The position numbers and the translations under genes were made by a program. Below the pieces are notes generated by a model. It was not told the DNA's origin, searched no databases, and saw nothing but the letters and a program-made list of their open reading frames with translations. From the NCBI GenBank assembly GCA_030765065.1, contig CM060988.1:198088565-198152564 (forward strand): DNA of 64,000 nucleotides, read 5' to 3'. Below, piece after piece: positions 34,029 through 44,695 of the stretch. Position 1 is the first letter of the stretch, and each line of letters opens with the position of its first letter. The DNA comes from Deroplatys truncata (Eukaryota > Arthropoda > Insecta > Mantodea > Mantidae).

Positions 34029-35790
34029 GGGAGTCTGGTGCTGACAGCGGTAGGAGAAGGTCATGCAGAGCGAGAGCTGAAAAATTGACGGAGTGGAGGT
34101 GAAAACAGGAGCGTCGGAAATGAACCAACTAATGGAATCCGAGGAAAACTCAAGACGACTCGAAGAGGTTATGAAGAAGCAGAGAGAAGAGATGGTACAG
34201 CAGATAATGGATTACAAGAAAAAAATTGAAGATATAGAGAAAAGATTCGAAGCAGGACAGAGAAGATAGAATTGCATAATTTTCGGAGTGACAGAAGAAT
34301 ACGAAAACCTAGAAGAAGTAGTGTACGCGATCATGGAAGGACTAGGTATAAAAACGTCTGGTTGGGAGATAGAGGACGTGTACTGAATTGGAAAAAGAGG
34401 AAGAAAATCTAAACCCATTTGTATAAGAATAACGACAATGGAAAAAAGAAGGAAATTTTAAGGAACACCAGAAGGTTAAGAGGCTCAAAAATGTTTATAG
34501 AGCATGACTATACAAAAGAGGAACAAATTCTGAAAAAAGAACTAATTGCCAGGATGTTGAGAAGCAAGAGCAGCTGGGAAAAAGCATTTTTGAAAGGTTT
34601 AACATTATTCATGGAAGGAGAAGAATGGAGTATGAGTATAAGGAGGAATGAACGAGAAAAAATGTGCAGAAACAATGGCCCAGGACACACACAAGTCAAA
34701 GAACCGAGAGAATAGCTGAGTCGACAGTTTGGAGAAAGGAGCAGAAAACAGCTGATCAAGTCACAAAATCAATAGATGCGAGAAACAACCATAAAAGGAG
34801 AGCAAAAGAAATTAGAGAGGAAGATCTAACAGCCATGGAGGGAGAAGAGGAGATAACATTGGTAGGAGCGGCGGGGCGGGAAGAGATGCAAAGGAGGAGA
34901 AGTGGGGAGACACTGACAGAAGAATATAGGGAGGAAGAAACAGCAGCTAGGGAGGGGTAGGAGCTAACATTGGTTCCAGAGGCGGGGGAAGAAGAATTGC
35001 AAAGAAGAAGAAGCGGGGAGAAGCCGAGTGAACAGATGATCAGTGCAGCAAGAAATACGTATGTGGAGGAGGGAGGGGCACGAGTGAGAAGTGGGGAAAT
35101 AATAAGAAAGAGAATGGTCAGTGAAGCTGAAGAAATTGCAAGGAGGGGGGAGGGTATAAAATAATAGATTTGAGAGAAGGGAGGGTAACGCTACAAGGGG
35201 AGGAAAGTGTCGACCCGGTATCCAGACGTACTAGACTCAGAAAAGCAATGGAGAAATTTACGTATCAGGATAAAACAAAGAACAAATAGGGAAAGGGAAT
35301 AAATTGATACAAAAGAAAATAGGAGCAAGGCAGGGATGTAAATTGAGTTCATATTAGTAATCTATTCATAGATGATATATTAGGAGTAAAAATAAGAAAT
35401 TAGTATTATCCAGTAATAGGAGATTCCAGGTTCAGGTTCATTATATGCAGACTATTTTATGGTAGGCAGCATATCATTAATAGGGTTACAAAAGCGATAA
35501 ATGAAATTCAAGCAAGTGTGAAAAATAGGGAATTGGGGTAAAAACCATAAAGATGATTGACTCAATAAAAGGCTCTAAGAAAGAAAACCAAGAACTTCAG
35601 AGAATAACAAGGAATGTAAAGGAAGAAAATGGTATAGAGAAGTAAGGGCCACTCAGTGGCAAAAAGGCCAGGGAGCCAAGCAATCTGAGTAGCCCAATAA
35701 GAAAACACGTACCAGACAAATTGTACAACTGATGTAGGAGTATAAACAAATATACATTGTATAAATTGTATAATAAATCTATTCATTCAT
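34029..35790 (+). mobile_element. LINE with ORF1, internally deleted
   Basis: It is bounded by the exact 10-bp duplication ATTGTTATTG (34019-34028; 35791-35800), and the satellite resumes on both sides. It ends with an ATTCATTCAT-type short tail. The first part encodes a coiled coil (MNQLMESEENSRRLEEVMKK and following) then an RNA-binding ORF1-like domain (IIFGVTEEYENLEEVVYAIM, EDVYIGKRGR-like, PICIRITTMEKRRK). A purine-rich E/R-rich tail follows. Near 35315-35390 is a reverse-transcriptase trace, KIGARQGCKLSS then FIDDILGV. Most of ORF2 is deleted. Confidence 0.85.
34120..34715 (+). pseudogene. LINE ORF1-like protein, broken
   Basis: In successive frames: an N-terminal glutamate/lysine-rich coiled coil (34120-34270), a stop, then an RRM-like block IIFGVTEEYENLEE...IKTSGWEIEDVY (34275-34382), another stop, then RITTMEKRRKILRNTRRLRG-type sequence and KMFIEHDYTKEEQILKKELI (34419-34560). 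The order coiled coil, RNA-binding domain, then basic C-terminal domain is that of LINE ORF1 nucleic-acid chaperones. At least three lesions break it. Confidence 0.7.
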
Positions 35791-36459
35791 ATTGTTATTG
35801 CTATTACAACTGCTTTAACATATCGCCAACAGACATTTTACAACTGCGATGTATCTGTCCATGGAGTAGAGCTGTTGTTTTAAGCTGTTATACTGTTATT
35901 GGTATTACAACTTAATATGGCCAATAGATATTTTACAACTGTGACGTATCTGTCCAGAGTTGATTTGCTATTCTAAGCTGTTATATTTCTACTTTATCAG
36001 TCCTACATCAACATATTTCCAACAGATATTTTGCAACTGTGGATATCTATCCATGGAGTAGAGTAGCTGTTCTAAGCTTTTACATTCTTACCGATATTAG
36101 TCCTAAAACAACATTTTACCGACAAATATTTTAAAACTCTGGAGTATTTGCCCATGGAGTAGAGCTTTAATTGTAAGCTGTTATATTGTATTTGTTATTA
36201 CACCATACTGCCAACATATACTTTACACTCCAGAGTATTTTGCCCATGAAGTAGAGCTTTAATTCTAAGCTGTTATATTGTATTTGTTATTACACCATAC
36301 TGCCAACATATACTTTACACTCCAGAGTATTTGCCCATGAAGTAGAGCTTTAATTCTAAGCTGTTATATTGTATTTGTTATTACACCATACTGCCAACAT
36401 ATACTTTACACTCCAGAGTATTTGTCCATGGAGTAGAGCTGCTCTTCTAAGCTGAAAAC
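35791..36459. repeat. Satellite array, block B2
   Basis: The satellite continues after the LINE. It includes a local higher-order repeat at about 36170-36430, in which a ~90-bp unit (TGTTATATTGTATTTGTTAT, then TACACCATACTGCCAACATA) is repeated almost perfectly three times. This is a homogenisation event separate from the 94-bp core of copy A. Confidence 0.85.
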
Positions 36460-36748
36460 TAAATGGAGTTTCATTTATGGACGCTCTTTAATTGCTGTGG
36501 TCCTTAGCATCCCATTCCATATTGGACGTGAAAGACTAGTAATTTTCCTCAGAGGCCTCTTTATCAGACTTGAGGTTCTTTTATGTGCCATAAATCTACA
36601 ATATGGGATCACCAGCTTTAACTTCCCTTTTGAAGGAAGCCATGCTAAGGATCTTTACGGCCAAAAAAATGCATCACCCAGCGCCAGGTTTGAACCAGTG
36701 ACCTCGGGAACTAGAGGCTAGCATGGTAACCACTATACCATGGAGGAC
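36460..36748 (-). mobile_element. tRNA-derived SINE, family 1, best-preserved head
   Basis: On the minus strand it starts TCCTCCATGGTATAGTGGTT, which is very close to an Asp/Glu tRNA 5-prime half including the A box. The B box GGTTCAAACC follows about 45 bases later. The body shares GGGATGCTAAGGACCA and the tail GCGTCCATAAATGAAACTCC with the other copies. It interrupts the satellite. I could not define an exact target duplication. Confidence 0.85.
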
Positions 36749-37350
36749 AAGATATTTATTAGTCCTAGTTCAGCATATTGACTAGAGACATTTTACAACT
36801 GAGGAGTATACCTATACATGAAGTACAGTTATTATTCTAAGTTGTTAAACTGTCAGTGTTAATAATTAGTCCTAGTTCAGTATATTGCTAAGAGACATTT
36901 TACAACCATGAAGTGTATGTACATGGAGTACAGTTGTTATATTGTTACTGTTCAATGTATTACCAAGAGATATTTTACAATTGTCGAGTATCTGTCAATG
37001 GAGTACAGTTATAAACTGTTACTGTTATTAGTCCTTTGTCAATATATTGCCAACAGACATTTTACAACTCTGGAGTACCTGTTAATGGATTGTAGCTAGT
37101 TGTAAATTGTTACTGTTATTAGATGTAGTTCAATATATTGCAAACACAGTTTTTAAAACTCAAGTGTTTGTTAATGGATTGCAGTTATTTTTCCATACTG
37201 TTGCTGTTATTAATCATAGTTCAATATATTGCCAACAGGCATTTTACAACTGTGGAGTACCTGTCCATGGAGTGCCTTTATAGTTCTAAGCTGTCATATT
37301 GTTAATGTAATAATTCCTAGCTCACCACATTGCCAAAGGAAACTTTACCA
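36749..37350. repeat. Satellite array, block B3
   Basis: About six diverged satellite units, with recognisable CATTTTACAACT, GTCAATGGAGTACAG and TTCAATATATTGCC phrases. They fade out near 37350. Unlike copy A, no Penelope-like element is present. Confidence 0.8.
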
Positions 37351-37617
37351 CCACTCATTTTGGTTACTTCCTATACAAGAAAATAAACTTTCAAACATTT
37401 AAGTGGGGCAGTTGCTATAGGAAACAACTTAACACATCAGCATAATGTTTCTAGCAAACATGTCAAAAATATGATTGCCTTTCAAGTTCTTTAAAACAAT
37501 TCAGAAGTATAGTTGAGGAAGAAAAACATAAAACTACATTTGAAAATAATATTATCACACCCAACTAGTCTAAGGTGACTGTATTTTGAAAATCTATTGA
37601 TGTTACAATAACCAGTA
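37351..37617. other. Copy B-specific sequence, no feature seen
   Basis: There is no counterpart in copy A, where the satellite end runs directly into the sequence shared from 9490. Nothing is recognised. Confidence 0.4.
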
Positions 37618-38906
37618 CAGTAGACCCTCATTTAATCAAATTCCAAGGGACCGAAAAATAGCCAATTCAGTTTAACAAAGTTTGAATTAATGAGATTTTG
37701 CAAAAATAGTACCATATTTTCTGAAATTGGGAAAATATGACTATTGAGTTCACTTTCTCTCTTGTTATGTGTACCAAGAATAAGGGTGTTCCACTTTCAT
37801 GACCTCTAAGAAAAAGTAAAAATAACTGCTGTATATGGTATATGTGCCATTTGTTTATTTGAGAAAGTATACTGTCAAATGCTTGTTGTAATTTCTTTTT
37901 AAACCAGTACTATTTGGAATATTGTACTCATTGAATTAGTGAGTCGTATAATACAACTATACCCTTAAGAAACACTTTAAATATACTGTTCTTTTAACAC
38001 TAAGTTTTAATTTGAATGCATGTTTTTGTTACAACTCTTATCCATTATACATTTTAGTTCTATAATTTGAAAAAATCATTAATTGTTGTTTGGTTGGTTG
38101 TAATATTATGGCACTCTCTGAAGATACCACATCCAGAGCAGCCTGAAATGCCATGGAGACATCAGAAGTGGCAGCAAATCTCTTGAGAACAGAAATCGCA
38201 GCGGAAACTTCAACGCGGGATCACGATGTGGAATTAGCTGTTGGATCCATTCTAAAAGCAAATCCTCCAACTCTTCATGTTTCACTGGTCTCATGCGCTT
38301 GCTATTGCCACAAAAAGAATAGCTTGTCACACTTGCCTATATTTTCTGTTTTGAACTTACAATCGATGAGAGAGTACACTTCAGAATCTGAAACTGTTCT
38401 GCAACCTGTGTTTTGGTCTTTTCTTCACTATCGACCATATCAAAAGTTTGCTGTTTTTGTTTCAGCGTGAGAGCATCATGAGCACATTTCTCTTTTGGTG
38501 GCATAGGGAGTGGTGTAGCGAAAGGGAGAAAAAAAAATCACTGTCCACAAGCAGAGACAAACAGCTCTCTCAATTGTGAGTCGTGTGCCATATGTTGTCT
38601 GCTGATCAACACCCTCTTTCCCCGCCCTTGCATCATATGCTGTGGAAGTGATACATAGCAGCAAGTAAGCAATCGGACCATTGTTGAGAAATTACAGTAC
38701 ATATTGAGAAAAATTATGTGAAATGGGTGTCGGAAAATACGGTATGGAATATGTAATGAGGGGATCAAATTCTAGTTCATAGTATGAATTATCCAAAATT
38801 AGATTTAAGCAGTAGATTTTTCCATGTAATTCGGTAGGAATCAAGCAGCTACTATGGATTAACCGAGTTTTCGGTTTATCCAATTTTAATTACCAAGGGT
38901 CTACCG
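37618..38906 (-). mobile_element. Tigger (pogo) transposon remnant, internally deleted
   Basis: The ends CAGTAGACCCTCATTTAATC and the complement of CGGTAGACCCTTGGTAATTA are typical Tigger termini, flanked by TA at 37616-37617 and 38907-38908. On the minus strand from about 38503 the transposase start is readable: MPPKEKCAHDALTLKQKQQT then FDMVDSEEKTKTQVAEQF. This CENP-B-type helix-turn-helix is followed by KHEELEDLLLEWIQQ, the second DNA-binding helix block. The DDE domain is missing, and a stop interrupts the region near 38330. The element is absent from copy A. Confidence 0.9.
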
Positions 38907-38908
38907 TA

Positions 38909-40492
38909 TATAAAATAACACAAAATATTGGCTGGGGATATCTTCATACCTGTCTGTGTTCACTTATCCAGAATTGAAGTTTCCTAATTTTATAGGACAA
39001 GATTATTAAATGAGAAGGGAAAATTTTTTAGTCCTGTGATGATTTATTCCTAGTATTAATGCTAAAATCTTCTTTACATTTTTTTTGTGGACTCTCAATT
39101 TATTGCAGGAACAAGGGCTACCAAATTTGTCTATGCTACTTAGTGAACAAAGCTACTGATCTTTAGCTTCATTTAACTGGTTAGATTTTAATTGGACAAG
39201 TTATTAATTGTCTGGTAAATGAAGAGAAATACTAATCTTGTGAAGGAGGAAATCACCTAAAAGTTAACTGGTATGGTTGTTAATTGGAGAAAATGAGGAT
39301 TTTTAGCATTGCAGCCAGTAATTTGTCTAAAGCAAATACATGACCTCTGTTAGCAAGGTAGTAAAGAGAGTGACCAGATTACTAACAGCAAATACAGTTA
39401 GATGGATCCCTAATATTTTCAGATGTAGCATTATAATACTGGCACTATTCTCTTAATGCTGTCCTTACTTACAAAGACAGGTCAAGGTAGAGGCTTTCCC
39501 TCAAAGAAATCTGGACCATCCACATCAGCAAGTCTGAAGAGAGGGTTCTATGCTAGACACCAAGGTAGATAATATTTTTCAAAGCTTGTCTACCATAACT
39601 AAAGCTGATGTTAAAGAAATTAAATATAAAACAAACATTGTTATCCCACTATATATGCTATTCAGATTTCTGTATTCTGTAAGCAGATGCAGCAGCGGAA
39701 GTAGCTGTAATATTAAAACCAGATTGGCTACGCTTAATAATAACACATTGGCTGTCATAGTACTGATCTATTAACCTTACGAAAACTTGAGTGTTTATCT
39801 TATGGTGGGGCTTCATCTTCCACTCTTTGTGAGCATTACAGCCACTTCTCGTGATTTTATAAGACAATCAGCAAAATTGTGAATGCAAACGAAGATCTAC
39901 TATAACTCCCATTTTTGGTAATAAGAACACAAATATCCTTGTTGATGTCTCACGAGAAAATATAACATTTTTATAACAAGCTTAAATCTAATCACTTGGA
40001 AAGTTTTAAGCATTAAGAGATATAAGATGAAGAAAGTCAAGCTGTAATATTCTCTATTGTGAAGGCTTACCCATATGAATCTGCTGATTGCAAGTGCTCT
40101 GCCTTCCCATCCTGTAAAAAAGTAACTGCTGTTTTATTTTTGAAAAAATTGTTTGCATAACCCTGCAGTATTATGGTAATTCATTTCCAGTATGCAAATA
40201 AAATATTCCTTTCTTACAAGAAATATAAGGTATATTCAAAGTTCTCTTAAAAAGTGTTACAACTATATTAAGAAAATTATTTAAAAAACTGATATTTATA
40301 CAGTAATTTAGTTCAGTTGGGCAGTTAATTAATGAGTATGTATAACAAGATGTCAATGATTTAAATTAAACAGACTTGGTCTTATCCTTAACAGAATTAA
40401 TATAACAAGGATTTTAACTCATGGTTCTCAGGGTTCAAACAGAAAACAGTGAAAGAAGTATTGAAAATGCTAATGTACGTTGTTTGCTTATA
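38909..40492. other. Intron of gene B, no gene seen
   Basis: From 39475 this is collinear with 9490-10494 of copy A; 38909-39470 is copy B-specific. No exon is supported. Confidence 0.5.
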
Positions 40493-40706
40493 CAGAGTGA
40501 GCCAAAAGACTTCGAACCGCCTGTGCGGTGTTTTTCCTGTCTGCATCCTCGGTGCTTGTTGCCGTCTGCCAGTATCACAGAAAGGCACGGATGAAACCTT
40601 ACAACATTTTTAAAACTACTTTTAAAGACTTTACTTACCAACTAAAGGAAATGCTGAAACTGGCCTCCGTCATTGTCCATACATTTTGGGTGCCTCTTTA
40701 GGAAAC

Positions 40707-40910
40707 TTATCCATCATGGAATTTTTGGGGGGAATTTTCCAAATGATGACCGATGTCGTCTAATGTTTCTTCGGTAAGAACCGAACGCCATCTTTTAGAT
40801 TTCTTAGCCTGAACACTTTCTGTGGCTTGAAATTTACTGCAAAGTTCATGGATTGTTGAACAGCCTGGAACTTTTATACCTGGAAATCTTTCTGCAAATC
40901 GTACTTTCAC
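40707..40910 (-). pseudogene. Transposase N-terminal (DUF4817-like) domain
   Basis: The frame contains FAERFPGIKVPGCSTIHELC, then KFQATESVQAKKSKRWRSVL and TEETLDDIGHHLENSPQKF. This corresponds to the DNA-binding helix-turn-helix segment at the start of many insect Tc1/mariner-like transposases. It runs directly into C-terminal sequence after an internal deletion, so no active-site residue is present. Confidence 0.75.
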
Positions 40911-41084
40911 GTGGTGAGCTTACCGAGTTAACACATATGAATTAAAAATAAATACACACAGTGCAGTAGAAAATATATGCTGAGCCATAATATACAAAGA
41001 TATTATGGACAAAATAATAAATGAACCACATCATATCACCATCAATTCAATACTGCACTTCATGCTGCAAAGCTAAACCACAGC

Positions 41085-41348
41085 ATGACTTTGTTTATAG
41101 GAGCAGTATGTTATCATGTTTTTATCATATTACTACACGTCCAGTGGAAGAACACCGCGCAGCTGGCAATATTTTTCATAAAACATAAAGTATACAAGAC
41201 AAACCCACACACCCTGAAAGAATTAAAACAAAATATCTGCCAGGAAATTTCTCAGAGTGAACTATGGCGAGTGATGGATAGTCTCCTAAAGAGGTGCCAA
41301 AAATGCATGAACAAAGAAGGTGGCCAGTTTCAGCATCTCCTTTCGTAA
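41085..41348 (+). pseudogene. Transposase C-terminal fragment (opposite arm)
   Basis: NPHTLKELKQNICQEISQSE then LWRVMDSLLKRCQKCMNKEG matches the end of DUF4817-type transposases, where the usual pattern is P.SL.ELK..I..E...I....L.RVM.....R...C....G.H. It faces opposite to the fragment at 40707-40910, which makes the element a head-to-head composite. Confidence 0.75.
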
Positions 41349-41501
41349 AGTTGATAAGCAAAGCCTTTAAAAGTAGTTTTTAAAATGTTGTAGGGTTTCA
41401 TCTGCACCTTTTTATGGTAGCGGCAGACACCAACAAGCATCGAGAACGCAGACAGGAAAAACACTGTGCAGGCAGTTCGGAGTCTTTTGGCTCACTCTGT
41501 A

Positions 41502-41977
41502 GATAACCACTTAAGATGGAATTCATGTATTACTTTATGTACTTAACTTTTTCAACTTGACAAAGTTTAACAAAACAAAGAATAACAGAATGAAGACAAA
41601 ACAATTATGACAGGGTAAGAACAATGGAGCAAATTTGACATAAATATTAATTAATAAAACATACAGACAGTATACAGAAGAATATATAACTTTAAAATTT
41701 AAAGATAGGGACGTGTCTTAAAAGACGATCAAGTTGTAACGAAATTAGGGAATTTTCTGCAAAATAAATCTAGCAATAATGTAACTGGCATTAAAGGTCA
41801 TATCAGCAAGAGCAGGAGTGGTGGTAGTAGTTGTAGTTATCATCATTACCTGTTATGGATCAAAGTATTTAGTTACATTGTAATAGATACTATCATACGT
41901 ACATCTTTGAAGTGAGCAATTAACAGTCACTCTGTATCATCAGTTTAAATTGTAGCCATAATTTATTCTCAACTTAC
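41502..41977. other. Intron of gene B next to the repeat exon
   Basis: This is collinear with 10497-10959 of copy A. No feature is seen apart from the donor at its right edge. Confidence 0.5.
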
Positions 41978-43359
41978 CTTGCTTTCACTCCGCAACAAAA
42001 TCTGTGATATTGATACTTGTGATTGGCCTTGTGTTTTAGCTGATATTCTTTGAACACTCTCTTCACCATTGTCAAATTCTTTCTTTAGCTTTTTTACATC
42101 TGATGAAATACACATCTTTTTGTGAAAATCAATATCCAAAACAGAAGCCGACTGATATGATTCCATATTATTGTCCAATTCAAAATGACTACCACATGAG
42201 GCAGCATCATCCTTAAGTCTATTTGGAAAATCTGTGGAAAAACACATTCTGTCATTTGGCAAGACTGTGTCTGAACTATCAACTTCTTTCTTGATGTTCC
42301 TTTTGTGACCAATTTCAAAATTATTTCTCCTTGTTACAGTATCATTTGCAAAATTTCTGTCATGATTCATGTAGCAAAGTTCACTTTCACTTGTTAAGAC
42401 TGTGTCTAAAATATCAACTTCTTCTTTTATATTTATTTTGTGGTCCATTTCAAAATCAACTGTTACATTACTGTTTCCATAATTTCTCTCATGATTCATG
42501 TAGCAAAGTTCACTTTCACTTGTTAAGACTGTGTCTAAAATATCAACTTCTTCTTTTATATTTATTTTGTGGTCCATTTCAAAATCAACTGTTACATTAC
42601 TGTTTCCATAATTTCTCTCATGATTCATGTAGCAAAGTTCACTTTCACTTGGGAAGACTGTGTCTAAAATATCAACCTCTTCTTTGATATTTATTTTGTG
42701 GTCCATTTCAAAATCAACTGTTACATTACTGTTTCCATAATTTCTCTCATGATTCATGTAGCAAAGTTCACTTTCACTTGGGAAGACTGTGTCTAAAATA
42801 TCAACCTCTTCTTTGATATTTATTTTGCGGTCCATTTCAAAATCAACTGTTACATTACTGTTTCCATAATTTCTCTCATGATTCATGTAGCAAAGTTCAC
42901 TTTCACTTGGGAAGACTGTGTCTAAAATATCAACCTCTTCTTTGATATTTATTTTGCGGTTCATTTCAAAATCAACTGTTACATTACTGTTTCCATAATT
43001 TCTGTCATGATTCATGAAGCAAGGTTCACTCTCACTTGGTAAGACTGTGTCTAAAAATTCAACCTCTTCTTTGATATATATTTCATGGTCCATTTCAGAA
43101 TCACTTCTCCTTCTTATCATGTTGTTTCCATAATTTCACTCATCATCCATGCTGCAAAGTTCTCTATCATTTGCTAAGCCTGTGTCTAAAATATGAACCT
43201 CTGTAATGTTTATTTTCTTGACAATTTTAAAGTCACTGTCTTGTGGTAGCACCTATCTCAAATATTCTTTCAGGATTTGAGGATAAGCCTTTCTCAATCA
43301 ATATCTCTTCTTCTAGAAGATTGACTTCTTTAACCTTTCTTTGCTATCCATTTCTCAGG
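41978..43359 (-). CDS. Gene B: coding exon with expanded IKEE repeats
   Basis: This is the paralogue of 10960-11717, with the same acceptor (TTTTCTACAG before 43359) and donor (AAG|GTAAG after 41978). From the ATG at 43120 the frame is open for 380 residues. It holds six close 43-residue units of the form INIKEEVDILDTV(F/L), then SELCYMNHERNYGNSNVTV, then DFEMDHK, with a 129-bp period. One diverged unit follows (RNIKKEVDSSDTVLPNDRMC), and then the tail shared with gene A. The region matching gene A's start (43121-43351) has two one-base deletions and a TGA just before the ATG at 43120. The ancestral start is therefore lost, and 43120 can serve only as a secondary start. Acidic, hydrophilic, with no known domain. 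IKEE fits a SUMO-acceptor pattern. Confidence 0.65.
42361..43090 (-). repeat. 129-bp coding tandem repeat array
   Basis: The phrase CATGATTCATG recurs at 42361, 42490, 42619, 42748, 42877 and 43006, exactly 129 bases apart, so the reading frame is preserved. Central units are nearly identical at the DNA level, and the outermost units are more diverged. Gene A has about four older units and no such recent amplification. Confidence 0.95.
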
Positions 43360-43640
43360 CTGTAGAAAAACAAACGTAAATTAGTGTTATCAAAATATAC
43401 TTTACACTAAAAACACTGCTGTATGAACACAAGAGCAACTAAGTTAACAATCATGAGGAAGGGTGAAAAATAAGTGAAGATTATAATTCTTCAAATGTTA
43501 TAAGTGTCAACATTTACAAAACTAGAATTTCTGCTCTGAAATGTGATTGAAACAGCAATTCTCCTCTCAAATACATTACATATTTAAAAATGGAGTTTAT
43601 ATTAATTTCCAATAGAGGTCAATAGCAATAATTATGAGAA

Positions 43641-43860
43641 AGGTAACCAAGGTTACTATGGCTCAAAGTCATGAAGCGAGCTCTGCAGTTCAAATCCTGC
43701 ATAAATGTCCTCCCTGACTGAGATTTTCTCCAGCTCTGGGATTGGAGAGGGGAGATCTACAAACCCCTTTTTTAGGTTTTCCTCAGGCCCAATCACTGAC
43801 AAATACCAGGAAGGTACCCTATAAAAATTTCCTGTCTCAAGTATCATTTTGTTTCATATA
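43641..43860 (+). mobile_element. tRNA-like SINE, family 2, copy in B
   Basis: AGGTAACCAAGGTTACTATGG, then GCAGTTCAAATCC (B box), TGTCCTCCCTGACTGAG, and GAAGGTACCCTATAAAAATT. It occupies the same place as 12035-12250 in copy A and was inherited through the duplication. Confidence 0.6.
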
Positions 43861-44420
43861 TCATCAGTGTCAACTGTCAAGTATATATATGCAATTAATA
43901 ATTGCAACCATCTATATAGGAACACTGGTGATAATTTCACTAACCATTTTCTATAACGCTTAACAGATATGACGATTATAAGGCGCTCAGAATATCTGCA
44001 CCACAAAAACATGTTTTGTGTATAAACAGCATTACTAAAAAATGAAAAGCAGAATCAATACAAAAATATTTACTTAAGTCAGGTGCTGTTAAGAATGAAA
44101 CATTGAGATTTTAGAGAAAATTCCCCCACCCCAAAAAACCAATTACATCAATACACTTTTGTTCCCTTTTAATTTTTCCAAAATTAGCTCACAAATTTTA
44201 TTAAAGCTCATTTTTGTGCACTGCCAATAAAGAAATCTGCATTTAGGAAAATAGTCAATTTGTTGTATCGTTTAAACTATTAGTAAGATTATTTATCACA
44301 AAAAAATAAATTCTACATATATTGTATTATTTAAAGCAGTGGTAATTAAGTGGGGTTTGGCACACACCACTGATGTTACAATTCTAGGCCACACCATTGC
44401 AGGGTTCAGAAGCCAACTTT
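43861..44420. other. Upstream intron of gene B, no gene seen
   Basis: This is collinear with A at 12250-12470, then with 15174-15250, then with 16534-16600. The unoccupied THAP-transposon and mariner sites lie near 44075 and at 44144. Nothing else is recognised. Confidence 0.5.
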
Positions 44421-44695
44421 GGCATTCATCATGCTAGCTTCTAGTTACCGAGGTGGTGGGTTCAACCACGCAGAGAGCGATGGATATTTTCAGGGTAAAA
44501 ATCCTTAACATGGCTTTCTTCACAAGGGAAGTAAAGTTGGTGGTCCCATGTTAGATTTATGCCACGGAAAAGAACCTCAAGCCTGATAAAGAGGCGTTTC
44601 AGCAAAATATCAGTCTATCACTCCGAATATAGAAAGGGACGCTAAGTACCATAGCAGTAAAAGAGTGTTCATGAACAAAACTCTATTTTTAGCTT
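44421..44695 (+). mobile_element. tRNA-derived SINE, family 1
   Basis: The tRNA-like head runs to GGTGGTGGGTTCAACC. The body contains CTTAACATGGCTTTCTTC, CCTCAAGCCTGATAAAGAGG and GGGACGCTAAGTACCATAGC, and the tail is GTGTTCATGAACAAAACTCT. This is the only plus-strand copy that keeps the full middle section (CGTTTCAGCAAAATATCAGT), which the 24239 copy lacks. Confidence 0.85.

Larger units (their letters stand above)
40493..41499. mobile_element. Foldback DUF4817-type DNA transposon
   Basis: Ends CAGAGTGAGCCAAAAGACTT and its complement are flanked by TA (40491-40492; 41500-41501). Copy A has the empty TA near 10495. The inverted repeats extend about 220 bases on each side, and both arms encode the transposase C-terminus facing outward. 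The left arm has CMDNDGGQFQHFL on the minus strand and the right arm has CMNKEGGQFQHLLS on the plus strand. Joined to the left arm is the N-terminal domain (40707-40910, minus: VRFAERFPGIKVPGCSTIHE, then RWRSVLTEETLDDIGHHLEN). The catalytic domain is deleted. Confidence 0.85.

Noticed and set aside
35562..35786. 74-residue minus-strand hydrophobic frame
   Set aside because: It is antisense to the 3-prime UTR of the LINE at 34029-35790, with no independent support.
42331..42687. 118-residue plus-strand repetitive frame
   Set aside because: It is the antisense shadow of the 129-bp repeats of the gene B exon, which makes any strand look repetitive and open.
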